From Tanypteryx hageni (Eukaryota > Arthropoda > Insecta > Odonata > Petaluridae), in NCBI GenBank assembly GCA_028673005.1, contig CM054114.1, forward strand, positions 12,121,108-12,185,107: DNA of 64,000 nt, read 5' to 3'. Positions 21,901 through 36,900 of the stretch are shown here, in pieces; the stretch's first letter is position 1; every line of letters begins with the position of its first letter. A program made the translations under genes and the position numbers. The notes under the pieces were generated by a model. That model worked only from the letters and a program-made list of their open reading frames with translations. It had not been told where the DNA came from and ran no database searches.

Positions 21901-24900
21901 AATATTAAAATCACTTGGAAGAATTATTCCCGGTGTAACCTCACTAAAATCAGGTTGAAAACTTGGACCAGGGTCATTAGAAACGATGTCCAACCAACCT
22001 GTCGTAAGTCTTGGCATAGGTTCACCATTTAACACGATTTCCTCCTCATCTTCGTCTAATTCCCTTTTACTATTCATCAGACTATCTGATTCATCACTAA
22101 AACTATGGAAATATTCTTCATCATCACTTATTTCAGCTAATAATTGGACCAAATCCGATACCGATACTTCAAAGTCCGCCATGACGGATGTTTACGTTCT
22201 CAATTAGGAAATTCAAGTTCAAAAAGTGTAAATTTTATGGGTTATTTTGACTTACTCGGTGCTTTGACGTCACTACCATGATTCTCTTTCGAAAGCGACC
22301 ATCTCCTGTCATCTAGTATCACTTACGGAAGGTAGAATAAAAGCTATGTTAGTGAATGGCAGAATGCGGAATATATCGTCTTCGACACGGGAAGGGTTAA
22401 AAAAAGTAAACTGTAATTAATGGTAATAAATATGGACTGGATTTTCATGACTCAAGTGCATGTAAATGTCATGACTTAATTTATGGAGATGAAAATAATG
22501 TCACTGAATCGATATAGCTATTTGAATTACAAATTTAGACTTATTCATTGTTTATTTATGAATAAAATTGTTAGCTATGGTACATGTTTTTATTCTAATA
22601 TTATGTTTTTTACCTCTAGATGGATTTAAATGAAATCTGGAAATTTAAATATGTTAAAATATTAAAGTAAAACGTATTTTTACTAAAATTATAATGCTGC
22701 ATAAAAATATTTAGGTCATAATACATCAGTCCTGCTGTATTACCAGGAATGAATTTCAAAGTTTCAACTTGTAATTCTTGTAATAAAATTCTATTAATTT
22801 TTATCTTTGGATATTATTAAAAATGAAATCATACAATAGCATATTTCTATCACATTCTTCAACCATTGTAATCTAAATAATGATTTTTAAAGCAATATCA
22901 AATAACAAAATAAGAGAAACAATTTTTATGCTGGAAATTAATGGTTCGGTTTATAATCTTTATTTGTAGGGATCAATAGGCCTTGAAAGGCATGTTGACA
23001 AGATTATGGACAATATCAACTACTTCACTGAACAACTTCACAAGAGAAGTGGCTTCAAGTTAGTTTTGGAAAATCCAGCATTTGCCAATGTTTGCTTCTG
23101 GTTTGTGCCTCCAAGATTACGAGGATTAGAGAACAGCCCAGATTTTTGGTCCCAAATTCATAAGGTAAGAAGATATTTCAGTTTTTTAATAAGACAGAAA
23201 TATAGTCACTTTCCAGCAATTAGTTCAATAAAAATTTTTTGTCCTGCTTAGTCCTTTATATAAATAACTTAGATTTTGTTAGATTGCTTTAGAGTAGGAT
23301 AGCCTGAAATATAGCCTGCTTAGTGGGTCCATTCAGCTTCACCTTATAAATGTCCTCAATTCCTGCCTGGTAGTATCAGCATATGCAGTAAAAGTTTCTA
23401 AAAGTCATGATTGAAAAATGAATTGTATAGCTTTGCTTTTTTGACTTGGAATAAATAATACTCTCAACATTTGTACTTTTGATGTTTGCAGTCTTGATTA
23501 TTTGCAAGACGGCCCTATGTACACCATTTTAACATTTTCTACATATAAACTTGACTGTTAGTGGATTTAACGTGCTGTGTTGTAAGTCATTGCTGTCAAT
23601 ATGTTAGCAGAAGATAAGTAACATTTGCAGATTTGACATTTGTGGTGATTTCCATGGACACTACTAGCATGAATGTAGACAGCCTACTTTATAATGTAGT
23701 TTGGCTTTTAAAATTTCTAATCTAGGTTACTAAAATGTTCTTGAGCATTAAGAAGAAAACTTTTTGTCGTGTGTGAATTTTGATTAAAAAATTTTTTGGT
23801 TGCAGACTAGAATTGGAATTCAACTTGAACATAAAAATAATTTATATTGATTTCTTTTGATAATGATTGGAAGTTGTCAACAGTTATTTTGATTGGCTTC
23901 AGGATTTGACAGTTGGATTCTTCCAACTGCTTATCTAGATTAACACTACAACAATCGTCCTGATCCACTGTCAAAATGTCTTCATCTTTTTCTTGATCAT
24001 GGTTCATTGATGCAGAATTATTCTGCTTGTTGACATTATTGAAGTCTTTTCATTATTATTTTAACTCTTTCAATTATTTTGTTTTTTGAATTAATAACAA
24101 AAAAATCATCTTCCTCACCGAACTGAATGCAATTGGGGCCTTGAAGAAATTTTATCAAATAAATTAATGATGCATCTTTTCTTTTAACTCTGTTTTTTTT
24201 AGTCCATTGAGAAGTTTCAGAGCATTAAATAAAAATTTGAGGACTCCCTCACCAGTTGAAAGGTTATCATCTTGGCAACTCGATGCTTATATCGCTATTG
24301 TGACCAGTTTCAAAGGTTTCAATATATTCGATGTATCGTCATCTTCTGGCTTCCACAAGTGACTTAAATTTAGATCATGCAATGATTTAATATAGGAATC
24401 TTGAGTCTAAGAAATTACTCGATCATTATTTCTGATGTTTCAATGAGTTTTTGCAATCTATCAACTGTTGCAATTCATCTTTCTCTCTAGCTTTTACATA
24501 GCTTTGCAATACAGTGTTCCGTACTGGCAAGTTTTTGAATAATTTTACAATTTTACAAATTTTTTTAACCGTATATATACACTAAGAATGTTATTTTAAC
24601 AGTATATATACACTAAGAATGTTATTTTCTTCCCTAATGCTTGAAGTGAAGAGTTAGAGGAGGGGTATGAGATAGAGCTTGCAATTCAGACGGTAAGGAA
24701 ACAAATCTAATACATTGTACTTCAAATGCTTGAAGGCATACTATGTGGTTTGTAACTAAGTTGGTGTCATTGAATATCAGAGTTTCAGTTTTTGTATACA
24801 ATGTCAGAGTTTCAGTTGCTAAGTGTAATATTTTATGTTTCCCATGGGAAATATTTCTCTAGATTCTCAAGAAACAAAATTCTCGAAATTTAAAAAAATT

Positions 24901-27900
24901 TAAATTTTCTCGAGAAACGAGTCTGAAATAACAAAAATTTGTTGATTTCTTGAGCACAATCTCTGTCCTATCATCGTAATTAGTAATTAAGTAGTAATTT
25001 TAAGTAAAAATTCCTGAAATTTAGTTTCTTTCATACTTGCTTCGAAGGCATATCAATTTATTTTCAAAGTTATCGTTGATTATCCAGCATTAATATTTCA
25101 ATAGCATTTGTGATCAAAGAGCTTTTGAGACTGCTAAGTATGATAAGTAACATTAATGTTACTGGGAATAAATAAAAATGCCCGAACTGTAAGATAATCC
25201 AAGTGAGCAATCACACGTCAATAAGAGAAAAATAGAGGGGAAAAAAATTAAATTTATTCTTACAAGTTTGCAGGACAATGGTCTATAGGGACCTGTTGTC
25301 AGAAACTACCCTAAATAGAAAATAAAAGCACACACAAACGCACAATCACTCTGGAAAAACTCGCTAAGCTAAGCTCTCATCTTCAGTAGCTGAAGTCGTA
25401 TATTTCTTTTCTATTTAGGCAAGTTTCTGACAATAGGCCCCTGTAGGCCATTGTCCTGCAAACTTGTAAGTATAAACATAATTTTTTTCCCCTCTATTTT
25501 TCTCTTATTGACGTGTGATTGCTCACTTGGATTATCTTACGGTTCAGGAGTTTTTCTTTATTCCCATTCGGTACTCCGTAGTCTCCAAATTTCATTTTCA
25601 AAATTTGTTACTGGTATAACCCATTTATTGTCTTTGCAGTTTCTATGAATTTTATAAATGAATGCAATTTGATTTTGTTCTGTATTGCCTAATTTGCTTT
25701 TATGTATATTGCACGTGCTTTTCATTGGAGATAGAACTTATTTTAAATTTGTTAATACATCATCATCATGCTGCTGTTCAAAGACAGATTTTAACTGAAT
25801 CGCTGCCTCCATCTCTCTCTCTCTCTCTCTCTCTCCCTAGAAGCCTCTTTTTTATCTCTATAAGTACTATATTCCTGCTTTAAATTCTCCAATATTCCTA
25901 TTCTTTTTCTCCCTCTTTCTCTTCCACTAATTTTGCCTTCTAAGATCATCCTTTGTAAACACTGTCTTCTTAATATGTGCCCTATCCAATTTGCTTTTCC
26001 TGATTGTTTTTATTAGCATCCTTTCTTCTCCAACCATTTCTAATACTATGTTTCTCTTCCTCTGTCCATTTCACTTTCATCATCATTCTCCATACCCACA
26101 TCTCAAAACTTTACAAATATTTTTCCTCCTTTTTCCTTACCATCTACATCTCTCTGCCATAAAGAGCTATGCTCCATATGTAGCATTTCACTAATTTCTT
26201 TCTTGTTTCTAAATTTATACAAGATTACCTAAATTATGTTTTTGCTATAATCAAGAGTAGAAAACTGTACTCCACATAGGAATTTCCAATTGTGTTATCT
26301 GTGATATCAACAACTAATCTAATAATCGTTATAATTCAATTTTCTCTGTTAAGAAAGACCAACAATTGAAAATGCCTTTTAACCGATATATGTTAGCAAG
26401 ATACCCATTCAGGCTCTTATGTAAGTGAGATGTCCTAATTTTGATCAATAGCTTATGGTGAAGATCTCCCATATTACATCACACAATCAGTCGGTGTGTA
26501 TTAGATTAGATGAAAAATGCAGGCAGACAACAACTCCTATATGTTCATTTTGTGTATTGTGACTCCAGAATGTACAATAATGTTACACAATGTATTTGGT
26601 ATTAGAGCAAATGACAAATTAATCCCTCAAGGCTGGAAATAAGTTTTTATAGCATTTGTTCAAATTTTACTAAAAATTGTACGTTGTTATTTTTACAAGC
26701 ATTTAGAGTACATTTTTTATAGTACAATAACTTGTATTAAGGTTAATTTTGTGTTTATATGCAAATGTTTCTTATTTATTAAAAATTTCATATGAATATC
26801 CATTTATTTAAGCACAATATCATAACATTTCTCGTCACACAAACAAATGATAGAAGTTTTTTTATAAGTTGCTAACATTTTCCTTAACCATTAGTTCAAT
26901 AAAGTTTGGCTCATATCTTTGGAAAAAAGAAGACAATTTGTATGATATGGAAATCCATTATTAGTTATTTGTTTTAGAAATACATAGTTGAACTTTACAA
27001 ATATTATAGATGAAAAATAGACTAATGCACTGGGTTTTTGCATTGAGATTTTTCCATCATTATAGGATAGTGATCATAGGTATTCTAATCCAGGAATATC
27101 TTAGAAAGCATGATCAACTGATATCTAAGGAAACTCTTAAGTTAATTTCAGAGGGGGAAGTCCATTTTTGTAATCATGCAGTTTTTCTCAATTGTCATCC
27201 CCTTAATGTACTGGTAACATTCTTGAAAACCTGTGCACTAAGCAGATGGCAATTCACAACAGAAATTCACATTATAAATGGAGATGCATTCCTGTACAAA
27301 CCTAAAAAAACTTTTCACAAAATTAAGCTATTTCATTTATAAAGTAAGGAACATTAAATATTAGCATTTTAACTATAAATTAAAATAGGGAAACGTAAAA
27401 TTTGAATAAATACTTATTTTCAAATAATTTCTTACCTCAAATAATCTTCTCCAACGTGCTTGCTGTAGTTGACATCTCTATTAACTTTTGAACCAATAGA
27501 ATGATTTTCATGACAATTGATAGAAATATTTTGGTACTTCAGGCCGAGCTCCAGAGGATAGTTTTTATTGTGAAGATTTAAAGACCCGGGTTCAATTCCA
27601 GGAACTATCCTTCCCATTTGATTTGCATGAGAAATCTGAAATCCATAGTGCAGGGTAATTTTCTCTTTCACATTAAATCTTACACTTGTAATATCGGAGA
27701 AAAATTTGTACTATTCTGAGGAAATGAATGAAGATTCTAATGTTTATCGTAGAATTTTGCTTATTGATTGTATTTCTTTGAATTTCATGTATATACTGGT
27801 GTTTATGCAGTTTTTATCACTCATTACAAGAGTGTTGCCATTGCTATGACTATTGTTGGACTTGAATTCGGTATAATGTAGTACATACACACATTATTTT

Positions 27901-30900
27901 TTCCCCACACAAATATGCATGATCAATTTAGTTTTCCATTCCAATGATTTGTAATATTTTATAGCATTAAATTATGAAATTTGGGAAAGTAGGCATCATA
28001 AGTTCCATTTGGATCATCTTGTTTATTTTTTTCACACAGTTGCTCTAATTCAGGGGTGTGCAAACTATGGTGCATGTGCCACTTCTGGTACGCCTCATAA
28101 GTGGTGCACAATTTGTATATTTCACAATTTATTTCTACATTTAAAATATATCTGGGATTGAAAACAACAATCATAAAATTTCATTACGATTTACATTGTT
28201 ATATCAGATTTGTTTGTAGTGAAAGTAGGATTTATTAATATTACATATACATTTATTGTACACCAAAAATTAAGTGGCACATCTACATTCTGCCTCGGGA
28301 GGAATGGCACATGATGGGTTAAGAGCGCCACTTCTCTAATTGCTATGCTGATGAGTCCAAATTAAATGAAATAGATGAACTCTCAAATATGAAAATGTAT
28401 GAACATTTCGATTTTAGGCTCCAAAAACTTGTACAAATAATCATTATTAAGAGCGGAGATCATTTAATACATTCGCTGCCTTCCAGATATTGGTGATATT
28501 TCCCCAGGAGCTGAATTTGTAATTTTAGTTATCTCAATTGTCTTAAAATACCAAAAAAATAAGGGTTTTATTCGATATTATGAATTTTCTGTAAAAATGA
28601 CACACCAAACAAAGTAACATAAAAACAACTTCTTAATTAGGCAATCCAACTTAAAAATAAATTCTTTTTATTTTTTTCAAAACTACCCATAAAGTTCTAA
28701 AAAGTGAGAAAAAGAATAGAAAGTTATAACTTGTGTCCGTTTAAAAAATTAAGGTGCAAAATTTCCCAAAAAATAATAGAAATGTCATAAAAATATATAT
28801 AACATTTAAAATCTTGTTTGAATACCACTCGCGAAACTGGGATCAAAAACACAATCAAAAGAAAACAAATGCTGCTCACTTGAGGTCTTAACTTTCACCA
28901 AGTGCCTTTCTTAGGGACATATCCTACAGCGCAAAGACAGCAGATCTAATGGTGTAAGGAATCACATTTGCGACGCACTGGTGCATTGCCTGCCTGCCGC
29001 AGTTGCTTGGCTTTATGCATGGATGCATCAAAGGCAGCAAACGTGTTACGAAATAAATATACAGTAAAATTCTGATTTAGCATTGCCATTTGCCCATCGA
29101 TAACATTACGATTCATGTGTGGGTGGTGATATATAGGGGGGCACTAAATCAGGATCTGACTGTACACAATTTCCTCACAACTTACGTTACAACTGGTCTC
29201 GCAGTATTACTGCATCATTAGACTTTTATATTTATTTTTTAAATAAAAATGGCTTTCCACAAAGCTACTCCTGATTTTTTAAAATTTATTGTGAGTGGAG
29301 ATGTTTTCAAAAGGATCTTCTTGACCTTGAAGGAAAAAATTTGGATTAAAACTGCCAAGTTTCCATGAAGGAAGCTTGTGCCAGTCTATTATACTAATAA
29401 TGGCTGATACTGACTGAAATTAATGTAAACATGATTTCATCATTTTCATATTTGCTTGGGAAATTGAATAATAGTTTTTTTGCTTTAGTTTTATGGAAAA
29501 TATTTTAATTTAAATCCTACAAAAATGAGCTCTCCTTATGGATAAGATACCTTCAATGACCTGTTTTTGGGAGGGGAGGCAGGGGCATTGGAGTTATCAT
29601 AATTTTCTATTACTTATTTATTATGACATGTTAATTGAAGAATATGTCAACATCAAAGATTTGTTAATTCATTCTGACATTTACTTATTTTCTATTCATC
29701 CAAATGTCAACAGTACATGTTGAATAGGACATTTCAAAAAAGGAAGTACAAAATCATGAGTTACATAAGAATAAAAAGAATGACTATATGAATATACTGA
29801 ATAAATAACAAAAGTGTCAATACATAAATTTCAAACTAATTATTCCAGTCTGGCATTAAGATAGTTCTGTATTTAGTAGTATTGTTTAGTTAACAACAGA
29901 CCCTTGGCTTTCTTCTTAAAACTGGCTGTATTATATATATGTTCCAAGGGTACAGGAAGCCTATTGAAGCTCCTGAGCTGATAAACTGAGTTTTATTTGT
30001 TGTAGGTATAGATCATTTTGATTTCTGGTGCAGTAAGAATGGATGTTGACATTTTTAAGGAAGGAGTTGATATTATCTTTAGTATAAACTAAAAGGTATA
30101 AGATATAAATGCATGGGAGGAGGAGGATGTTTAGTTCCTTAAAAATGGGATGGTGTGGGATGTTGTAAGATTTCCATGCAATGATGCAGACAGCTCACTT
30201 CTAGAGTTTAAATATTTTGGTATAGAGAGATGTGGAACTCCAGAAAATAATGCCATAAGTGATTAGGGAGTAAAATTTGTCAATAATTTGCAAGGACATC
30301 AGTGCTGGTTATATGTCTCATGTATCGTAAAATATAACAAATTGAACTCATTTTACTAGGAAGATGGTTGATGTGTATCCCAAGTAAGATTAGATTTAAT
30401 GTAGATTCCTAAAAATTTTGTTATGTTCTCTTGGGCAATTGACTTTTGATTTGCCATCATTAGGAGGGAATTGACATTAAACTAGGGGAGAAGTAGATCT
30501 ATTGAGATTTGTCTTTATTTAGGGAAAAACAGTTATCTTGATACCTGGAATTGAGGTTACAGATGGTTTGGCTATAGTTGTCTGTCAGGATGCAGTGGGA
30601 AGAAGAGGAAAGTAAGACATTAATTAGTGTTGTCTGCATAAAGTAGGGTTTTTGTTCCATCTACTTTACTGAGACCCAATGGAAGGTCATTGATGTATAT
30701 AAGGAATATAACAGGTCCTAATATTGATCAATGGGAGAACTCCTAAAGTTTATATTTTACTGGATGAAGAGAACTTCACACCATCACTGTTCAAAATTAC
30801 AGCCTGGGATCAGTTGTAAATAAAGGATTTAATCCAATCATTTGGGGAACCTCTTACACCTATTCTTTATAGCTGTTTAAGCAAGACCTGGTGATTTGTT

Positions 30901-33900
30901 ATCAAAAGCTTCAGAAAGATAAAAAAGGACCCAAAGTCTCATTGTTGTGATTCAAAGAAGTTGGAATAAATTCAATAGCTTGATATATTGCAGTAGTGAT
31001 TGAATATGGTTTCCTGAGGCCATGTTGACTGAGGGATATCAGATTATTTTTTTCTAGATAAGAAAACAACCTAGTGTACAGGACTTTTTCAAAAACTTGA
31101 GAGAGCTGACTGACTCTGGATTGCTATTGGCCTGTAATTTTTTATTTCACAGGTTGAACCTATATTTTTATATACAGGTATGATTTTAGAAGAATTTAGT
31201 ATAGATAGATTCATTGATAATGAAGAGTAAAGCAGATTTTATAAATTCAAAAGAACATGCAATAATGGTGCTTGGAATTTTGTCAGGACCAGCACTAAAT
31301 TTGTTACCAGATTTATGTGAGATGGACTTAAACTCAACTTCTTGACAGGGGTGAAGAAAAAGGGAGTTGGCATGGCTTAAGCCTGATAAATGAGCCTTAG
31401 GAGAGAAAGCAAGGGAGAATTGTTAGAAACTGCTGTGAAATATTCTATATAGTGATCTGCAATGCTTGAGGGGTTAGAAATAGGTTTACCAGAAGAGTAG
31501 GCTATAACTGAGAGTGGATGGTGAGGGACTTGTTTTTTAGAGGCATTGATGATTTTCCAGGATTCCCTAGTTTTATTACTTGCATTTAACAATCTGTTGT
31601 TATTATGGGTTCTCTTGGATTTTTTATAAAATTGTGATAATGTTTTTTGAGAGTTTTGTATTCCTATTTCACTGTGGTAGATGTTTTGGCAATTACTGCA
31701 AAATTCTTAATATAAGAAGATAATTTCCTTATTTCTTCAGTGATCCAGCTTTTGTGTTTATCTGAGTTGTGAGATTTTATAAGCTTGAGGGAAAATGCTA
31801 TATTAAAACAAAACAGATATTTATTGTAGAAATGTTTAAAGCAGTCCTCAAGAGAGACTGCAGTGTAAACATCATGCCATGATTCAAATTGCAACAGAAT
31901 TATAAAATGGGTCATATTCAAATTTGTGAAGTAGCATTTATAAAAGTGGCAGCAGTACTAAGACAGGAGGAGAGCGGTTGGTAGTGATCGGATATATCAG
32001 ATTTTATGACAGTCATGCTGACTAATAAATAGTCAAGGTTAGTTAGAATGTTATCCAATAGAGTTTTAGTACAGTTTATTAAACGAGTTGGGTTCGAGTT
32101 AGTTACAAACAAGTTGTAGATTTTAGTTCTGTTGAAAAAGTCATTATTGAGATTGTTGTCCAACAGAAGGTTACCATTAAAGTCACAAGTGGCAATAATG
32201 ATAGGATTTGTAGAAGAATTACCGTATTTTTCAGAGTAAAAGACACTCCCTTATATTATTATTATTATTATTATATATATTTACAATGCAATTGGGTACC
32301 TGGCCCGGTGGTAAAGTTACAAAAGTTTAACCTATAAACATATTAAAATTATATTTACAATTCACATACTAGTTACAGTATTCTAAACAAGAATCTTTCA
32401 TATCAGGAGGTTAGAGTTTTCGAGGTTCTTGGCAGGCCTTCACAGCTACCGTAGCGGTCACGGGGCCCTTGAAGTCCCCATTGTACCTCACCCTACCAAG
32501 CAATCCATCTACTTCCTCCAGCTCCCTCATTAATAATTTGTCTTAAAATATGGTTACATAGTAATACTAAAAGTAATGAATATCGTTTACATTAATATTT
32601 TTAACTCTAGATTTAAAAGTTTAAACATTTCTGGGAAAGGGTTGGAAGAGTTTCTCAGGTAACGTATCCCTTTCCCACACCCCACGATTTATAAATGAAT
32701 ACTTAGATACATTAGTTTTCTGCCTTCTTAGTTTTATTTTATACTTGTGATCATTTTTCCCCCAAACTCAGGTTTACTTAGTTGCCTGTTCATGTCTACC
32801 AAGCCATTATTATTTACGTATGCATTGTACATTCCTCCTAGCCTGTTAGCACGCCTTCTCTCACTTATTATTAATTATTTTTTTTACACTATCCACATTC
32901 CCAAATCTCCCTAACACATACCGCGCTGCCTTCCTCTGAACCTTTTCTATCTTATCTGTGAGCCCTTTCCTATATGGATCCCAAACAGGCATTGCGTACT
33001 CTAACATTGGCCTAACAATGGAAGTGTAGGCTAATTCCCTTGCAGTCTTTGAGCACCCTCTAAGGTTTCTCATTACAAAATTTAAATTTTTGTATGCTTT
33101 ATGAACTACATTATCAACATGCAATCCCCAATCTAAGTCTTTTGTCATAAGGACTCCTAAATACCTGAAATGATTTGACTTCAGTACCTGTTTCCCATTT
33201 ATCTTGTAATCATAATTACTACTAACTCTATTATTCGTAAATTTAATACATTTGCTTTTGTTCACATTTATATTCATCTTATTTAATTTTATCCAACCTG
33301 CCATCTTATCCAAATCTTCCTGAAGAACTAAGCGATCATTTTCATCCGATATCTTCCTATAGATGACGCAGTCATCCGCAAACAACCTAATATCAGACTT
33401 TATTGAAACCGAGAGATCATTTATGTAGATAAGGAACAATAAAGGTCCAATAACACTCCCTTGTGGAACACCAGAGGTCACATTAGATTCTTTTGAAAAT
33501 TTCTCACCTATTATGCCATATTTTTTATATTTTGGGATGAAATAGTTCCCAATTCACTTTGAAGGTGTGGTAATCATTACAACACCTTACAGCAGGTGTC
33601 GTGCTAGTGTCATCTTGTGCTAACTTTATAAATCATTATTATATCATGTTATCATAATTATATATTCTTATTTTTTTCTAATTTTTTGAGAAAACGTGCT
33701 TATCTTTTTCAGATGTTTTTGATATAATCATGAAGTAATTTGTATCTGTTACTCGAGAATTGTTTTTGTTAGTATAAATTTGATTTCTTCACATATAAAT
33801 CTATAATGAAGAACTGTGTCAAACGCTTTTGAAAAATCTATTACCACCGCGTCAACTTCCTCTCCTTCGTCTATGGCTTCAGCTATGTCTTGGCACAATG

Positions 33901-36900
33901 CAAGGAGCTGTGTTTCACACAAGAAACCATTCCTGAACCCATGTTGGTTTTTAAAAAGCCAATTATTCGCTTCTCAAAACTCTCTTATATGATCAACTAT
34001 GATTCTTTCCATGACCTTACACACGACCGAAGTTAAACTAATTGGTCTATAATTTTCTACATCTGTTTTATTTCTGCCCTTATGAATAGGCACTACCGTT
34101 GCCAATTTACAGTCGTCTGGTACTTGAGAGTTTTGGAGTGATATATTAAATAATACTCTGATATATGGAATTATTTCTTCTAAACCAAATTTTAATATTT
34201 CACTTGATATATTATCTGGCCCTCTTGATTTATTGTTACCGATCTTCAAAATTTTCTTCATTATGTCCCTATCTCTTATCATGATTGACTTCACAGATGC
34301 AATCCTTCCATGTTTCTGACCTCTCGAGTGGAGATCTTTAGGAATCAAGTATTTACTTTCTTCCCCAAAAACACTAGCAAACCAGTTACTAAATTCGTTT
34401 GCAATCCCTTCGTCATATGAGATTATCTCCCCATTTTTCCTCTTGATCATTCTAATTTTCTCCGAGCTATCCTTACGACTTCTGATATATTTAAAAATTT
34501 ATTATTATTTTTAGTGCGTAGCATATTAAGGAGATAACTTTCTTGAGCTCTTCTTTTTTCCCTCGTTAGTTCCATTAGTAATCTATTATAATTAATTCCA
34601 TATTCTTCCCCTTTATTCTTATCTTTATGCGCTTTTCTAACTTTCTTTTCAATACTCTCACATTTTTATTATAATACTCCGGATCAGACTTAAAAGTTAG
34701 TACTCTTTTGGGAACAAATTTTTGCATTCCTTCCAATACTATATGTAGTCTTAAAATTTTCCCATATTTCCGGCACCATTTTTCCTTTCCCAGCACAACT
34801 CGAAAAGTTTTCACGTAAGTGATTCAAAAAACCCTCTCTATTGCCTTTTTTATATTGCCAGATAATAGTTTTAGGTACTATATCATATATAAGACACATG
34901 CCTAAAATCGAGTAGTTTTTTCAGGTTTTAAAAATATTTTTCCATAAAGCAGATGTTCATTATAGAAATATTGCATAAAAGACTTAAAACAAGACAAATT
35001 TACATAATCATATCTTTAAAACTATCTATTGCTAAATTAATAATATATTTTGACTAAAAACAAAAATGCTATTTAACTTATAAATTGCCATCTTCCGAAT
35101 ATTCCTCCTCATTAAACCCAAGTATTTCTTCCTTTGAACTAGAAACTTCAGTATCATCTTTGTATAGCAAATGATCTTCTGTACCATTGCTAATTCCACA
35201 TTTCTTCTCCATCGGCAGAAAACCAAAATATCTCTCTGCTGCCCTATACCTATATTTTTCCATACAAGCTATTACTTTTAGTTTATATGACACAGTGCAC
35301 AATATTTGTTTCTTTTACAAAAAATTAGGGATTAAACAGTAAACTGAACTAAGTTAAAACATAAAAATACGCATATGAACACTCCTGCATAACATACAGT
35401 ATGTTTCATTCATTTCTCAATGAAGGGATATCTAAGGAATACCAACTTTTGCCAATATATTCAATAAACTGAGATCGATTCAGGTAATTTTGCAGGTTTA
35501 TTTTGGAACTGCCTATCCCATACGGGCATCCATTTCTTTCCCAATCTGACTCAACTGACGTACGTCAGGGCATCTTTTGTTGTCCTTTTCTTGATTATGC
35601 CATATTTTTTATATTTTGGGATGAAATAGTTCCCAATTCACTTTGAAGGTGTGGTAATCATTACAACACCTTACAGCAGGTGTCGTGCTAGTGTCATCTT
35701 GTGCTAACTTTATAAATCATTATTATATCATGTTATCATAATTATATATTCTTATTTTTTTCTAATTTTTTGAGAAAACGTGCTTATCTTTTTCAGATGT
35801 TTTTGATATAATCATGAAGTAATTTGTATCTGTTACTCGAGAATTGTTTTTGTTAGTATAAATTTGATTTCTTCACACATAAATTCATGTAATCGGAAAA
35901 GAAACGGAGGTGTACCAGCTGTACCAGCTTCCAAATATTTCATACTTTGAAGGACTTTTAGCAATTTTAAATTTAAAAGTAATGAACAAATGTATTAAAT
36001 AATTTAAAATCTTAATTTGAATAAAATGATATGTTTACTTAACTTTTATGTAAATAGAAAATAACAATAACATCGAAATAATTTATTTAAATTTAAATAA
36101 AAAGATTTTTGAATATAGAAAATCTTTTTCTGTACCTAAGGCAGCCTTATAAGAATTATATAAATACTAAATTTAATTATAATGCCTCTCTGGCATTTGA
36201 ACCTCCATTGTATAAGATGCAGTGTGATTTGAGGACGTTTTCACAATAAAAAAACTGTCTTATACATAAAAAATACGTTACGCATTAAGTATAGTAGGTG
36301 GGTAAGTTTATCTAAAAACAGTTTAAAATTTCTTTGTGGGGAGTGAGTGATACACAGCATTGGCGGCTTTTCAAGTGAAGTTAGTGAAGTGCCACTTCAC
36401 TTATAAATTATGAATGTTTTTCAGCTGATAGGTATAATTTGATTACTTGAAAATATAAAATTTCAAGTCAAAATATTTCATTTTTTGCCTTGAATTTTGC
36501 CAATAGTAAAGCCACAGTTCCATGCTCTCCTTCAAAATGTTATTTCACAAAATCTGACTATGAGCTATGTGAGTAGCCGCTATCCACGCCGATTGCCGCT
36601 GTTTGAGCTGCGCGCTCAGTTGCCTCCCAGTTGCGTGCGCAGTAGTGAAGTCGAGACACTTATTCGGCTCCTAGGCTGCACCATTGACAGTGGTTACCAT
36701 GGTAACGATGGATGCACTGACTACCTAACGTTGACCTTGGCTGGCTAGAGTGAAGCTCTTCTCACTCGCGCGCTTTCCAGCTTCACTCGGCCAGTTGGGA
36801 CAAACCTGTGTAATTTCACTGGCCGTGGACGTTGAGCGCCCATTATTTCAGTAAACCCTGAGAGTGTACGTGCTATTGAAGTGCATTCAAAATGACGTTT

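Larger units (their letters stand above)
32254..34900 (-). mobile_element. LINE with FADD reverse transcriptase, split by a 291-bp repeat
   Basis: The minus-strand order is linker (about 34900-34460), reverse transcriptase N-half (34450-33974), a 291-bp unrelated repeat (33510-33800), and reverse transcriptase C-half (33481-32861). The 3' untranslated region ends in an (ATA)n tail (32254-32272). It is 5'-truncated with no endonuclease seen. The repeat replaces roughly 40 residues of the reverse transcriptase between the AFDTV and GVPQGS blocks. Coding is otherwise well preserved. The clade is probably CR1/Jockey-like; I cannot be more exact. Confidence 0.85.

Noticed and set aside
23807..24007. 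Acidic minus-strand frame
   Set aside because: No start context, no homology I recognise, and no splice partners in phase.
27010..27342. 110-codon plus-strand open frame in the last decarboxylase intron
   Set aside because: No recognisable motif or family, and surrounded by AT-rich intron; such lengths occur by chance.
33510..35884. 291-bp direct repeats considered as LTRs of a 2.4-kb element
   Set aside because: The sequence between them is the 5' half of an unrelated LINE whose other half lies outside; there is no TG..CA end or primer-binding site.
36497..36748. GC-rich 83-codon frame near the hAT left end
   Set aside because: It lies in the element's leader and does not match hAT transposase N-termini; probably non-coding.
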